Assembly (NCBI RefSeq): GCF_000513955.1
Contig: NZ_KI911328.1
Span: 1 to 64,000 of the forward strand
Reading direction: 5' to 3'
DNA from: Pseudoxanthomonas suwonensis J47
GTDB lineage: Bacteria > Pseudomonadota > Gammaproteobacteria > Xanthomonadales > Xanthomonadaceae
DNA: 64,000 nucleotides
Below, piece by piece: positions 47,950-57,143 of the stretch; position 1 is the first letter of the stretch, and each line of letters begins with the position of its first letter. Made by a program: the position numbers and the translations under genes. The notes beneath the pieces were generated by a model that was not told where the DNA came from, did no database searches, and saw nothing but the letters and a program-made list of their open reading frames with translations.

Positions 47950-48993
47950 ATGGCATTCGACCTCAACGACACCCTGGTCTTCGTCAAGGTTGTCGACCAG
48001 GGCAGCTTCATCGCCGCCGCCCGTTCGCTCGGACTTCCCAAGACCACCGTCAGCCGCAAGGTGCAGGAACTGGAAACGCGCCTCGGCGCGCAGCTGCTGC
48101 ACCGGACCACGCGCCGCCTCGGCCTCACCGAAGCGGGCAGCGTGTACTACGAACACTGCCAGCGCATCGCCCGCGAACTGGAGGAAGCCGAAGGCGCGGT
48201 CGGCCAGCTGCAGGGCGGACCGCGCGGGTGGCTGCGCTTCAGCGTGCCCTACTCGATCGGCATCGCCTGGATCTCGCCGCTGCTGGGCGCCTTCCACGCG
48301 CAGTACCCGGAAGTGCGCCTGGACATGCACATGAGCAACGAACCGGTCGACGTGATCGGCAGCGACATCGACGTGGCGCTGCGCGCGGGCGCCCTGCCCG
48401 ACTCGACCCTGGTCGCCCGGCGCCTGGCCGCGTTCCGCACCCAGGTGTTCGCCAGCCCGCTATACATCGAGCGCCACGGCGAACCGCTGCATCCGGACGA
48501 GCTGCAGCACCACCGCATCATCGCGGTGCGTAAGCACTACCACGCCCATCCCAACCGCATCACCTGGCCGCTCACCGACGGCACGCGCACGGTGGAATAC
48601 CCGGTCAACGCACTGATGGTGGCCAACGATCCGTCGGCACTGCTGGGCCCGCTGCTGAGCGGCGAAGGCCTGACCCTGGCCACCGACGTCGGCGTCAAGC
48701 CCTATGTCGAGGGCGGCGCGCTGCGTCGCGTCCTGGCCGGCTGGACCGGCCCGGAGGTGGAATTCAACGCGGTGTTCCCCGGTGGCCGGATGATGTCGCC
48801 GAAGGTGCGCGCCTTCGTCGACTTCCTGGTCGAGCGGCTGAGCTCGAACGCCGACTACATGATGGTGCACTGCCCGTCGCAGTGCACCGCGGCTGCGAAC
48901 GCGGCAGCCGCGACGGAAGATGCCGCCGCGGCCGAGGCCGCGGAAAGCGCCCGCCGCGAGGGCGAGCGCGTGCTGGCCGAAGTGGCCGGCTGA
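47950..48993 (+). CDS. LysR family transcriptional regulator
   Basis: 347 residues. The N-terminal winged helix (DTLVFVKVVDQGSFIAAARSLGLPKTTVSRKVQELE, LLHRTTRRLGLTEAG) and a periplasmic-binding-like effector domain (LRFSVPYSIG, DVALRAGALPDSTLVARRL) are typical of the CrgA/DsdC-like group. Residues ~310-347 form an unusual Ala/Glu-rich tail beyond the standard ~300. It is divergent from the efflux operon and probably controls it through the inverted repeat at 47858-47892. Confidence 0.93.
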   Translation: MAFDLNDTLVFVKVVDQGSFIAAARSLGLPKTTVSRKVQELETRLGAQLLHRTTRRLGLTEAGSVYYEHCQRIARELEEAEGAVGQLQGGPRGWLRFSVPYSIGIAWISPLLGAFHAQYPEVRLDMHMSNEPVDVIGSDIDVALRAGALPDSTLVARRLAAFRTQVFASPLYIERHGEPLHPDELQHHRIIAVRKHYHAHPNRITWPLTDGTRTVEYPVNALMVANDPSALLGPLLSGEGLTLATDVGVKPYVEGGALRRVLAGWTGPEVEFNAVFPGGRMMSPKVRAFVDFLVERLSSNADYMMVHCPSQCTAAANAAAATEDAAAAEAAESARREGERVLAEVAG

Positions 48994-49003
48994 GCCGGCC
49001 GGG

Positions 49004-49675
49004 TCAGGACTGGATCGGGACCAGGGTGATTTCCACGCGGCGGTTGGCGGCGCGACCGGCCTCGGTGTCGTTGCTGGCGATCGGGTAGCGCTTGCCGCCG
49101 CCGACGGTGATCAGGCGCTCGCGCTGCACGCCCTGCGCGGCCAGGTACGAGGCCACCGCTTCGGCGCGCTGCTCGGACAGCCGCTGGTTGACCTCGTCGC
49201 TGCCGACGCTGTCGGTGTGGCCGGCGACCTCGACCACGGTCTGGTTGTACTCGCGCAGCACGCCGGCCACGTCGTTGAGCACGGTGTAGAACTGCGGGTC
49301 GATGTTGGCGCTGTTGAAGGCGAAGGTGACGTTGCCGGGCATGTTGAGGGTGATGTTGTCGCCCTTGCGCGCCACGTCCACGCCGGTGCCCTGCAGCTTC
49401 TCGCGCAGCGCCGCCTGCTGGCGGTCCTGGTAGTTGCCGACGGCCGCGCCGGCCAGGCCGCCCAGGCCGGCGCCGACCAGGGCGTGCTGGCGGCGCTCGA
49501 CCGCGCTGTCGCCGGTCAGCAGGCCGGCGGCGATGCCGATGCCCGCGCCGATCAGCGCGCCGGTGCCGGTGCGGTTCTGCTGGCGCTGCCCGCTGTACGG
49601 GTCGGTGGTCTGGCAGCCGGCGACGAGCACGGCCACGAGCATGGCGGTGCCGGCGAGGATGTTGTTCTTGGTCAT
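49004..49675 (-). CDS. OmpA-family lipoprotein with glycine zipper
   Basis: 223 residues: lipobox VAGC (Cys21), a Gly-zipper region (ALIGAGIGIAAGLLTG, ALVGAGLGGLAGAAVG) that may insert in a membrane, then an OmpA C-terminal peptidoglycan-binding domain with FAFNSANIDPQF, VAGHTDSVGSDEVNQRLSEQRA and NRRVEITL. This plan is that of E. coli YiaD. It probably links the outer membrane to the cell wall. Convergent with the lysR gene, 10 bases apart. Confidence 0.92.
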   Translation of the reverse strand: MTKNNILAGTAMLVAVLVAGCQTTDPYSGQRQQNRTGTGALIGAGIGIAAGLLTGDSAVERRQHALVGAGLGGLAGAAVGNYQDRQQAALREKLQGTGVDVARKGDNITLNMPGNVTFAFNSANIDPQFYTVLNDVAGVLREYNQTVVEVAGHTDSVGSDEVNQRLSEQRAEAVASYLAAQGVQRERLITVGGGKRYPIASNDTEAGRAANRRVEITLVPIQS

Positions 49676-49803
49676 GGGACACGCTCCTGTGCAGGGGAAT
49701 CACGGCCGTCCGGCCGGGTGCACGGGAGCATACGGGCCCCACCATGAGCGGATTGTGTCTGGCGCCACGGATCCGGCAGGCGGCCCGCGGCACGGGCGCC
49801 GGC

Positions 49804-51216
49804 CTACTCGAAGCTGCCCACCGAGTCGTGGCTGAGGTTGTCGAAGCGGGTGTACTCGCCGAAGAACTTCAGCTTCACCGAGCCGGTCGGACCGCTGCGG
49901 TGCTTGCCGATGATGACCTCGGCCAGGCCCTTGTCCGGCGAGTTTTCCTTGTTGTAGTACTCGTCGCGGTAGATGAACAGGATGATGTCCGCGTCCTGCT
50001 CGATGGCGCCCGATTCGCGCAGGTCGGCCATCACCGGGCGCTTGTCGGTACGCGTTTCCAGCGAACGGTTGAGCTGGGACAGGGCCATCACCGGCACGTT
50101 GAGCTCCTTGGCCAGGGCCTTGAGCGACCGGCTGATTTCCGAGATCTCGGTGGCGCGGTTCTCGTTGTTGCCCGGCACCTGCATCAGCTGCAGGTAGTCG
50201 ATCACCACCAGGCCCAGGCCGTGCTCGCGCTTGAGGCGGCGGCACTTTGAGCGCAGCACGTCCGGCGACAGCGCCGGGGTGTCGTCGATGAAGATCTTGG
50301 TTTCCTTGAGCATGCGGATGGCCGCGGTCACCCGGCTCCAGTCCTCGTCCTCGAGCTGGCCGGTGCGCAGGCGCTGGGCATTGACCCGGCCGTTGGAGGA
50401 GATCAGGCGCAGCGCCAGCTGCGCGGCCGACATTTCCATCGAGAACACGGCCACGGCCTTCTTCGACTTGATCGCCGCGTACTCGGCGATGTTCAGCGCG
50501 AAGGTGGTCTTGCCCATCGCCGGGCGCGCCGCGAGGATGATCAGGTCGGTCGGCTGCAGGCCGGCGGTGATGTTGTCGAACTCGGTGTAGCCGGTCGGCA
50601 GGCCAGTGATGTTGCCGCCGCTCTCGAAGCGCTTCTGCAGCACCTCGAAGGCGTCGCGCAGCGCGGTGTTGAGGCCGGTGAAGTCGGTACGGCCGCGTGC
50701 GCCGGCCTCGGCGATCGCGAACACTTCCTGCTCGGCCTTGGCCAGCAGTTCGGCGCTGTCGCGGCCCTCGGGCTGGAAGCCGTTGTTGACGATGTCGGTG
50801 CCGACCTCGATCAGCTGGCGCAGCACCGCCTTGTCGCGGACGATCTCCGCGTAGGCGCGGATGTTGGCCGCCGAGGGCGTGGTGGTGACCAGCTCCACCA
50901 GGTAGGCGCCGCCGCCGATCTGCTCGGAGAAGCCCTGCGAGTCGAACCACTCGCCCAGGGTCACCGCGTCGAACGGCTGGTTCTTCTCGGCCAGCTCGCG
51001 GATGGCGCGGTAGATCAGCTGGTGGTCGCGGCGGTAGAAGTCCTTCTCGACCAGGATGTCGCCGACGCTGTCGTACGACTCCGGCGCCAGCATCAGGCCG
51101 CCGAGCACCGCCTGTTCGGCCTCGACCGAATGCGGCGGGACGCGCAGGTGTTCGATACGGCCATCGCTGCTGCTGTCGCGTTCGCGGTCTTTGCGGAAAC
51201 CGGGGCGTGCGGACAT
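49804..51216 (-). CDS. dnaB: Replicative DNA helicase DnaB
   Basis: 470 residues. Start at 51216 with AGAGGAA upstream; an earlier ATG adds 35 implausible residues. The N-terminal DnaG-interacting domain begins at PPHSVEAEQAVLGGLM; the RecA-like domain has Walker A ARPAMGKTTFALN, VFSMEMSAAQLALR, Walker B LGLVVIDYLQLM and DLRESGAIEQDADIILF. No intein is present. It lies downstream of the rpsF-rpsR-rplI operon, a common arrangement, but a terminator separates them. Confidence 0.97.
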   Translation of the reverse strand: MSARPGFRKDRERDSSSDGRIEHLRVPPHSVEAEQAVLGGLMLAPESYDSVGDILVEKDFYRRDHQLIYRAIRELAEKNQPFDAVTLGEWFDSQGFSEQIGGGAYLVELVTTTPSAANIRAYAEIVRDKAVLRQLIEVGTDIVNNGFQPEGRDSAELLAKAEQEVFAIAEAGARGRTDFTGLNTALRDAFEVLQKRFESGGNITGLPTGYTEFDNITAGLQPTDLIILAARPAMGKTTFALNIAEYAAIKSKKAVAVFSMEMSAAQLALRLISSNGRVNAQRLRTGQLEDEDWSRVTAAIRMLKETKIFIDDTPALSPDVLRSKCRRLKREHGLGLVVIDYLQLMQVPGNNENRATEISEISRSLKALAKELNVPVMALSQLNRSLETRTDKRPVMADLRESGAIEQDADIILFIYRDEYYNKENSPDKGLAEVIIGKHRSGPTGSVKLKFFGEYTRFDNLSHDSVGSFE

Positions 51217-51366
51217 TCGGGACGTTCCTCTATACGGCCGGGCGCGTGGGCGCGCGGCCGGAATGGACCAGTGGAGCAGCGGCCCATCGTATGCGCCGGC
51301 CAGTGCCAACGCCATGCACAACCCTGTGCATAACCCGTGGACATCTCAGCGGCTGCGACGGGCCGG

Positions 51367-51394
51367 AAAAACGAAGGGCGCCTTGCGGCGCCCT
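51367..51394 (-). terminator. Terminator of the rpsF-rpsR-rplI operon
   Basis: agggcgcc (51375-51382) pairs with ggcgccct (51387-51394), loop ttgc; on the minus strand it is followed by TCGTTTTT. It lies 29 bases past the rplI stop. Confidence 0.85.
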
Positions 51395-51422
51395 CCGTCG
51401 GGTACTGCGGACCAGGGGCCGA

Positions 51423-51872
51423 TCAGGCTTCCGGCTCGACCACGACCTTGACGGTGGTCTCGACGTCGGCGTGCAGGTGCACGGTCACGTCGAACTCGCC
51501 GGTGTGGCGGATCGGGCCTTCGCCCATCACCACTTCGCTCTTCTCCAGCGGCAGGCCGGCGGCGGTGAAGGCCTCGGCGATGTCGCGCGGGCCGACCGAG
51601 CCGTACAGCTTGCCTTCGGTCGAAGCGTTGGCCTTGACGGTCACGCTGGCGCCTTCCAGCTTGGCCAGGCGGCCCTGGGCGTCGTCGAGCAGGGCCTTGG
51701 CCTTGGCTTCGTACTCGGCGCGCTTGGCCTCGAACTCGGCCAGGTTGGCGGCGGTGGCCGGCACGGCCTTGCCCTGCGGGACCAGGAAGTTGCGGCCGTA
51801 ACCCGGCTTCACGGTGACCTTGTCGCCGAGGTTGCCCAGGTTGGTGACCTTCTGCAGAAGGATCAGTTCCAT
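51423..51872 (-). CDS. rplI: 50S ribosomal protein bL9
   Basis: 149 residues: [36 protein letters not shown], the long connecting helix, and the C-terminal domain with [20 protein letters not shown] precedes the ATG. 151 bases separate it from rpsR, more than in E. coli, and this gap contains two hairpins. Confidence 0.98.
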   Translation of the reverse strand: MELILLQKVTNLGNLGDKVTVKPGYGRNFLVPQGKAVPATAANLAEFEAKRAEYEAKAKALLDDAQGRLAKLEGASVTVKANASTEGKLYGSVGPRDIAEAFTAAGLPLEKSEVVMGEGPIRHTGEFDVTVHLHADVETTVKVVVEPEA

Positions 51873-51894
51873 CGTATTGCTCCTCTATCCGTTA

Positions 51895-52007
51895 GCCGCG
51901 CCATGGCGGGCGCGGCAACGATTGCTGTCCGGATCGGACGTTTGTGTTGACAACCAGCTCTGGAGTGCCTTTAGCCGACAGCCTGCACGGGGACGTGCGG
52001 GCTGTCG
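51895..52007 (-). promoter_or_regulatory. Hairpins in the rpsR-rplI gap
   Basis: A compound stem (cgacagcc at 51976-51983 with ggctgtcg at 52000-52007, with an inner gcacg / cgtgc) follows rpsR. A second stem (gccgcgcc at 51895-51902 with ggcgcggc at 51909-51916) lies just before the rplI ribosome site. They may tune the rpsR/rplI ratio or protect RNA ends. Confidence 0.5.
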
Positions 52008-52023
52008 CCAGGGACCCGCAGGA

Positions 52024-52254
52024 TCAGATGTCGTGGTTGTCGGTGTACGGGATCAGGGCCAGGTAACGGGCGCGCTTGATCGCGGTCGACAGCTGGCGCT
52101 GGTAACGCGACTTGGTGCCGGTCACGCGGCTCGGGACGATCTTGCCGTTCTCGGTCAGGTACTGGCGCAGGGTGTTGAGATCCTTGTAATCGATCTCCTT
52201 GACGCCCTCGGCAGTGAACTTGCAGAACTTGCGGCGGCGGAAGAACTTGGACAT
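52024..52254 (-). CDS. rpsR: 30S ribosomal protein bS18
   Basis: 76 residues, [17 protein letters not shown], then [25 protein letters not shown] and [15 protein letters not shown]. Starts 11 bases after rpsF. One Cys (C11), so it is not a four-Cys zinc form. It pairs with bS6 on the ribosome platform. Confidence 0.98.
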   Translation of the reverse strand: MSKFFRRRKFCKFTAEGVKEIDYKDLNTLRQYLTENGKIVPSRVTGTKSRYQRQLSTAIKRARYLALIPYTDNHDI

Positions 52255-52265
52255 GGCTGTGCTCC

Positions 52266-52703
52266 TTAGGCGGCGGCTTCGGCGTTGTCGCCGTCGGTTT
52301 CGGCGGCGGCGGCGGGGGCGCTGCCCTCGCCTTCCTCGTCACGGCGGCGGCGCTCGCCACGCTCGGGCTTGTCGCCCTTCTCGTCCTTGCTCTTCATGAT
52401 CAGCGACTGCTCGGTCTCCGGGCCGTCGCGGCGGATGACCAGGTGGCGCAGGATCGCGTCGTTGAAGCGGAAGGTCTCGACCAGCTCGTCCAGGACGGCC
52501 TGCGAGGCCTCGATGTTGAACAGGACGTAGTGGGCCTTGACCAGGTTCTGGATCGGGTAGGCCAGCTGGCGGCGGCCCCAGTCTTCCAGGCGGTGCACGG
52601 TGCCGTTGCCGCCCTCGATGATCGTCTTGTAGCGCTCGATCATCGCCGGGACCTGCTCGCTCTGGTCCGGATGGACCAGGAACACGATTTCGTAATGACG
52701 CAT
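52266..52703 (-). CDS. rpsF: 30S ribosomal protein bS6
   Basis: 145 residues from 52703: [54 protein letters not shown]. After about residue 100 it has a long charged then Ala-rich tail ([20 protein letters not shown]), longer than in many bacteria; in E. coli the tail is poly-glutamylated, and this tail contains E runs but no terminal EE. First gene of the operon. Confidence 0.97.
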   Translation of the reverse strand: MRHYEIVFLVHPDQSEQVPAMIERYKTIIEGGNGTVHRLEDWGRRQLAYPIQNLVKAHYVLFNIEASQAVLDELVETFRFNDAILRHLVIRRDGPETEQSLIMKSKDEKGDKPERGERRRRDEEGEGSAPAAAAETDGDNAEAAA

Positions 52704-52781
52704 CGTTGGTTTCCTCGTGGATGCGGCCCTTGCGGGCCTGGCAGCCCCCCGTCGACCGGAACGGAAGCGGTGGGGCAAGGG

Positions 52782-52843
52782 TTCCTGCCGGCAGCGTGCC
52801 GCAGGAAGCCGGAAATTATGCCGGCTCAGTCACTTGGGCGCAA
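52782..52843 (-). promoter_or_regulatory. Promoter and leader hairpin of rpsF operon
   Basis: Minus strand TTGCGC (52843-52838), 17-base spacer, CATAAT (52820-52815). The transcript would open with a hairpin (ttcctgc at 52782-52788 with gcaggaa at 52801-52807, inner ggca / tgcc with one bulge) within a ~105-base leader. S6:S18-binding leader structures are known upstream of rpsF; whether this is one would need covariance analysis. Confidence 0.5.
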
Positions 52844-52957
52844 ACCCGCGGGTTCGCGCCCGGCTCCGGGCGGATTTCCCCCTGCCCCGCGGTAATGCGC
52901 GGGGCAGGATCGTGACGTGACTAATCACTGGAAGAATGTCTCGCAACTGAATGAAGT

Positions 52958-54751
52958 TCAATCTGATTTTTTCTTGCGCCCGGCAATCCAGCCGCGGACA
53001 TGCGCCTCCAGCGTCTCCAGCGGTACCGATCCGGCCTCCAGCACCGCATCGTTGAAGTCGCGCACGTCGAAGGCCGGACCCAGCTCGCGCGCGGCCTCCT
53101 CGCGCAGGGCCGAGATCTTCAGCTGGCCGATCTTGTAGGCCAGGGCCTGGCCCGGCCAGGCGATGTAGCGGTCGATCTCGTTGACCACGTCCTGCTCGGT
53201 CTTGGGCGAGTTGTCCATGAAGAAGTCGATCGCCTGCTGCCGGCTCCAGCCCTTGGCGTGCATGCCGGTGTCGACCACCAGGCGCACCGCGCGCCACATG
53301 TCGTAGGCCAGCTGGCCCATGCGGTCGTACGGGTCGTCGTACAGGCCCATGTCGTAGCCCAGGCGCTCGGCGTACAGGCCCCAGCCCTCGCCGTAGGCGA
53401 CGAAGTAGGCCGAGCGGCGGAACAGCGGCAGCCCCGGCAGCTCGGCGCCGCGGGCGAACTGGAAGTGGTGGCCCGGCACCGCCTCGTGCAGCGACAGCGC
53501 CAGCATCTCCCACTTCGGCCGCGCCTCGGGCTTGTACAGGTTGACGTAGTAGAAGCCGGCGCGGCTGCCGTCCACCGCGCCGGGCTGGTAGTAGGCGGTG
53601 GTGGTGTCCGGGGCGATGTTGTCGGGGATCGCGCGCACGCCGTAGGGCTGGCGCGGGATGGTGCGGAACACCTTCACCAGCTCCGGGTCGATGCGCTTGG
53701 CCAGGGCCTGGTAGGCCTCCAGCAGGTCGGCCGGGTCCTTGTAGAAGAACTGCGGATCGGTGCGCAGGTGCTGGAAGAAGGCCTTGAGGTCGCCCTTGAA
53801 GCCGACTTCCTCGCGGATCTTCTCCATCCCGGCGCGGATCCGCGCCACTTCCTCGAGGCCGATCTGGTGGATCTCGTCGGCGGTCAGGCGGGTGGTCGTG
53901 TACCAGCCGGCCAGGAAGTCGTAGTACGCCTTGCCATCCGGCAGGTCGGTGGCGGCGATGCTGTCGCGGGTGCGCGGCAGGTACTCGGCCTCGAAGAAGC
54001 GGCCGAACTCGCGGTAGGCCGGCACCACCTTGCCGCTGATGGCGGCCCTGGCCTGCGCGCGCAGCGCCGCCTGCTCGGCCGCCGGGATCGCGTCGGGCAT
54101 CTTCCGGAACGGGCGGTAGAACGGACTGGCCTCCGGATCCTCCACCACCTGCGCGGCGATCTGCCCGGGAACGCGCTGCATCAGCACCTTCGGCGGCAGG
54201 CTGCCGGCCTCGATGCCGGCGCGCATCAGCGCGGCGGTCTGCTCCAGCACCTGCGGCAGCGCCTGCAGGCGGGCGATCCAGTTGCGGTAGTCGGCGGCGC
54301 TGGCGAACGGCAGGATCTCGGCGATGCCATCGGCGGTCTGCACCCCGCCCTGGTGGCCGATCGGCTGCAGGTATTCGCGGAAGCGCTGGCGCTCCACCGC
54401 CCGCTCCTGCAGCCACAGGAAGGTGTCGTAGTTGAGCTGGTCCTCCGCCGACAGCGCGGCGCGGTCGATCCGGCGCAGCGCGGCCAGCGCCTCGCGGTCG
54501 GCGGCCTCGCGGCGCTGGATCGCCTCCAGGCTCATGTCGGTCCAGCGGTCGTCGTAGCGGTGGTCACCCAGGTAGGCGGCGTTCTCCGGCGACTCGCGCA
54601 GGTTGCGCTCCCATTCGCTGTCGAACAGGCGGTGCAGCGCGGCGGAGGCCTCGTTGCGCGACGCGGTCGCGGCCGCGGACGTCGCCGGCTCGGCGGAAAA
54701 CACGGGGAAGCAGCAGGCGGCCAGGGCAACGGCCAGGACGGTACGACGCAT
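52958..54751 (-). CDS. DUF885 family exported peptidase-like protein
   Basis: 597 residues with a Sec signal (MRRTVLAVALAACCFPVFSA; the Cys pair is not a lipobox). DUF885 features: SPENAAYLGDHRYDDRW near the start, PLPDGKAYYDFLAGWYTT region, and the metal-binding HEAVPGHHFQ, an HExxx-HH variant found in this M2/M3-like superfamily, then YGEGWGLYAERLGYDMG. It ends KKKSD. Likely a periplasmic metallopeptidase; substrates unknown. Transcribed alone. Confidence 0.88.
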   Translation of the reverse strand: MRRTVLAVALAACCFPVFSAEPATSAAATASRNEASAALHRLFDSEWERNLRESPENAAYLGDHRYDDRWTDMSLEAIQRREAADREALAALRRIDRAALSAEDQLNYDTFLWLQERAVERQRFREYLQPIGHQGGVQTADGIAEILPFASAADYRNWIARLQALPQVLEQTAALMRAGIEAGSLPPKVLMQRVPGQIAAQVVEDPEASPFYRPFRKMPDAIPAAEQAALRAQARAAISGKVVPAYREFGRFFEAEYLPRTRDSIAATDLPDGKAYYDFLAGWYTTTRLTADEIHQIGLEEVARIRAGMEKIREEVGFKGDLKAFFQHLRTDPQFFYKDPADLLEAYQALAKRIDPELVKVFRTIPRQPYGVRAIPDNIAPDTTTAYYQPGAVDGSRAGFYYVNLYKPEARPKWEMLALSLHEAVPGHHFQFARGAELPGLPLFRRSAYFVAYGEGWGLYAERLGYDMGLYDDPYDRMGQLAYDMWRAVRLVVDTGMHAKGWSRQQAIDFFMDNSPKTEQDVVNEIDRYIAWPGQALAYKIGQLKISALREEAARELGPAFDVRDFNDAVLEAGSVPLETLEAHVRGWIAGRKKKSD

Positions 54752-54848
54752 CGGGACTCCGGGCGGATCTGGAAGCGCCCAAGCCTAGCGCGTACGGCCG
54801 CGCGGCGGCCATGCCGGAGGACAGGGCCTCCGGCCAGCGCGGATCAGC

Positions 54849-55181
54849 TCAGGCCGGCCCGGTGGTGAAGCTTTCGCCGCAGCCGCATTCGGCGGTGGCA
54901 TTCGGGTTGCGGAACACGAAGCCCTCGCCCAGGCCCTGGCGGGCGAAATCGATCTCGGTGCCGTCGACCAGCGGCAGGCTCTGCGCGTCGACGTAGATCC
55001 GCACGCCGTCCTGCTCGAACACGGCGTCGCCCTCGCGCTGCTCGCGGGCCAGGTCGGCCACGTGGCCCCAGCCCGAGCAGCCGGTGCGCTCCACGCCGAA
55101 GCGCAGGCCCAGGGCGGCCGGGTCGCGCTGCAGGAAGCGCTGGACGCGTTCCAGGGCGATGGGGGTGAGGGTGACTGGCAT
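54849..55181 (-). CDS. IscA/ErpA-type iron-sulfur carrier protein
   Basis: 110 residues of the HesB/IscA family with the three ligand cysteines at 35, 99 and 101 (GCSGW, ECGCG), exactly the E. coli IscA numbering. Oddly, CSGMSY of IscA is CSGWGH here. The ATG at 55181 has GGAG upstream; an ATG three codons earlier would start inside that site. No isc or suf genes adjoin, so it may be a stand-alone carrier. Divergent from asnS. Confidence 0.9.
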   Translation of the reverse strand: MPVTLTPIALERVQRFLQRDPAALGLRFGVERTGCSGWGHVADLAREQREGDAVFEQDGVRIYVDAQSLPLVDGTEIDFARQGLGEGFVFRNPNATAECGCGESFTTGPA

Positions 55182-55352
55182 GGGGTGCATCTCCGTGGTG
55201 GCCCGGCGATTATAGGCGTCGAGGCTGTCCCGCCCCTGTCGGCATTGCCGTTCGGGATGGAACGCAGCGGCGCGGCGGCTCGCGCCCGCGGGGGCGCAGC
55301 CGCTACACTTCCGCCCTTCCCAGATGGGCTCCAGGACACAAGGATTCAAGCC

Positions 55353-56753
55353 ATGACGGTGGTCAGCGTCGAACATGCGCTCGCGGGCAAGGTCGCCGCG
55401 GGCGGCGAGGTCACGGTCCGCGGCTGGGTGCGCACCCGCCGGGACTCCAAGGCCGGGCTGAGCTTCGTCAACGTCAGCGACGGATCCTGCTTCGCCCCGA
55501 TCCAGGTAGTGGCCCCGGCCACGCTCGACAACTACGAGTCCGAGGTCAAGCACCTGACCACCGGCTGCTCGGTGGTCGCCACCGGCACCCTGGTGCCGTC
55601 GCAGGGCCAGGGCCAGAGCTTCGAGATCCAGGCCTCGAAGATCGAGGTCGTCGGCTGGGTCGAGGACCCGCTGACCTACCCGATGCAGCCCAAGCAGCAC
55701 TCGCTGGAATACCTGCGCGAGTACGCCCACCTGCGCCCGCGCACCAACCTGTTCGGCGCGGTGACCCGCATCCGCCACTGCCTGGCCCAGGCCGTGCACC
55801 GGTTCTTCCACGAGCGCGGCTTCTACTGGATCAGCACGCCGATCATCACCACCTCCGACGCCGAGGGCGCCGGCCAGATGTTCCGGGTCTCGACCCTGGA
55901 CCTGGCCAACCTGCCGCGCACGAAGGATGGCGAGATCGACTTCTCGCGCGACTTCTTCGGCAAGGAAACCTTCCTGACCGTGTCCGGCCAGCTCAACGTC
56001 GAGGCTTATGCCCTGGCCCTGAGCAAGGTCTACACCTTCGGCCCGACCTTCCGCGCCGAGAACTCCAACACCACCCGCCACCTGGCCGAGTTCTGGATGA
56101 TCGAGCCGGAGGTCGCCTTCGCCGACCTGGCCGCCGACGCCGACCTGGCCGAGGACTTCCTCAAGTACCTGTTCCGCACGGTGCTGGCCGAGCGCGCCGA
56201 CGACATGGCCTTCATCGCCGAGCGCGTGCAGAAGGACGCGATCACCCGCCTGGAGTCGTTCATCAACGCGCCGTTCGAGCGCATCGACTACAGCGAGGCG
56301 ATCCGCCTGCTGCAGGCTTCGGGCAAAAAGTTCGAGTTCCCGGTCGAATGGGGCCTGGACCTGCAGACCGAGCACGAGCGCTGGTTGACCGAGGAGCACG
56401 TCGGCCGCCCGGTGGTGGTGATAAACTACCCCGAGCACATCAAGGCCTTCTACATGCGCCTGAACGACGACGGCAAGACCGTCGCGGCGATGGACGTGCT
56501 GGCCCCGGGCATCGGCGAGATCATCGGCGGCTCGCAGCGCGAGGAACGCCTGGACGTGCTCGACGCGCGCATGGCCCAGTTCGGCCTGGAGCCCGAACAC
56601 TACCAGTGGTACCGCGACCTGCGCCGCTACGGCGGCGTGCCGCACGCCGGCTTCGGCCTGGGCTTCGAGCGCCTGGTGGTCTACGTCTGCGGCCTGGCCA
56701 ACATCCGCGACGCGATCGCCTACCCCCGCGCCCCCGGCAGCGCCGAGTTCTAA
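55353..56753 (+). CDS. asnS: Asparaginyl-tRNA synthetase
   Basis: 466 residues, class IIb synthetase. OB-fold anticodon domain ([27 protein letters not shown]), then the catalytic core with motif 2 ([25 protein letters not shown]) and motif 3 ([27 protein letters not shown]). Motif details and length mark AsnS rather than AspS. Start at 55353 has AAGGA upstream. A strong terminator follows. Confidence 0.97.
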   Translation: MTVVSVEHALAGKVAAGGEVTVRGWVRTRRDSKAGLSFVNVSDGSCFAPIQVVAPATLDNYESEVKHLTTGCSVVATGTLVPSQGQGQSFEIQASKIEVVGWVEDPLTYPMQPKQHSLEYLREYAHLRPRTNLFGAVTRIRHCLAQAVHRFFHERGFYWISTPIITTSDAEGAGQMFRVSTLDLANLPRTKDGEIDFSRDFFGKETFLTVSGQLNVEAYALALSKVYTFGPTFRAENSNTTRHLAEFWMIEPEVAFADLAADADLAEDFLKYLFRTVLAERADDMAFIAERVQKDAITRLESFINAPFERIDYSEAIRLLQASGKKFEFPVEWGLDLQTEHERWLTEEHVGRPVVVINYPEHIKAFYMRLNDDGKTVAAMDVLAPGIGEIIGGSQREERLDVLDARMAQFGLEPEHYQWYRDLRRYGGVPHAGFGLGFERLVVYVCGLANIRDAIAYPRAPGSAEF

Positions 56754-56762
56754 GGCGCCCCA

Positions 56763-56803
56763 CCTCCGCGTTCCCCGGCGGGAACGCGGAGGCGCTGCCT
56801 TTT
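56763..56803 (+). terminator. Intrinsic terminator of asnS
   Basis: A perfect 13-bp stem (cctccgcgttccc at 56763-56775 with gggaacgcggagg at 56780-56792), loop cggc, followed by gctgcctttt. Confidence 0.88.
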
Positions 56804-56832
56804 CGAATCACGGATCCCGAATCACGAATCCC
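56804..56832. repeat. CGAATCAC short repeat cluster
   Basis: Contains cgaatcacgg and ccgaatcacgaatccc, the same core (cgaatcac) as in the arms of the inverted repeat at 29170-29287. It lies between the asnS terminator and the next start codon. Confidence 0.5.
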
Positions 56833-56840
56833 GGCCCTCA

Positions 56841-57143
56841 ATGCTCCTGTTCTTCGCCCTGTGCTTCGTGGGAGTGGCCATCGCCGGCGCCAGCGCCTTC
56901 GTGATCTTCTGGCCTCTGACCCTGGTCCACATCCGCGACCGCCACGCCGGCACCGAGGCCGATTTCGGCCCTGGCGCCTTCATCGACCCGGCGGCGCTGC
57001 GCTGGCTGCTCAGCGGCGGCTACCGCTCCGTGCGCGACGGCTCGCTCAGCGGGCTGGCCACGCCGGCGCGCATTTCCCTTTTCACGGTCATTGCCGGCCT
57101 GTCGATGGCGGCCCTGCTCTGGCTGCTAGCGGAGGTTGCATGA
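56841..57143 (+). CDS. Small hypothetical membrane protein
   Basis: 100 residues with a membrane helix at each end (MLLFFALCFVGVAIAGASAFVIFW and ISLFTVIAGLSMAALLWLL) and a soluble middle containing FIDPAALRWLLSGGYRSVRDGSL. Its last codons overlap the next start (GCATGA), so the two genes are coupled. I do not recognise the family; a distant likeness to UspB-type two-helix proteins is only structural. Confidence 0.75.
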   Translation: MLLFFALCFVGVAIAGASAFVIFWPLTLVHIRDRHAGTEADFGPGAFIDPAALRWLLSGGYRSVRDGSLSGLATPARISLFTVIAGLSMAALLWLLAEVA

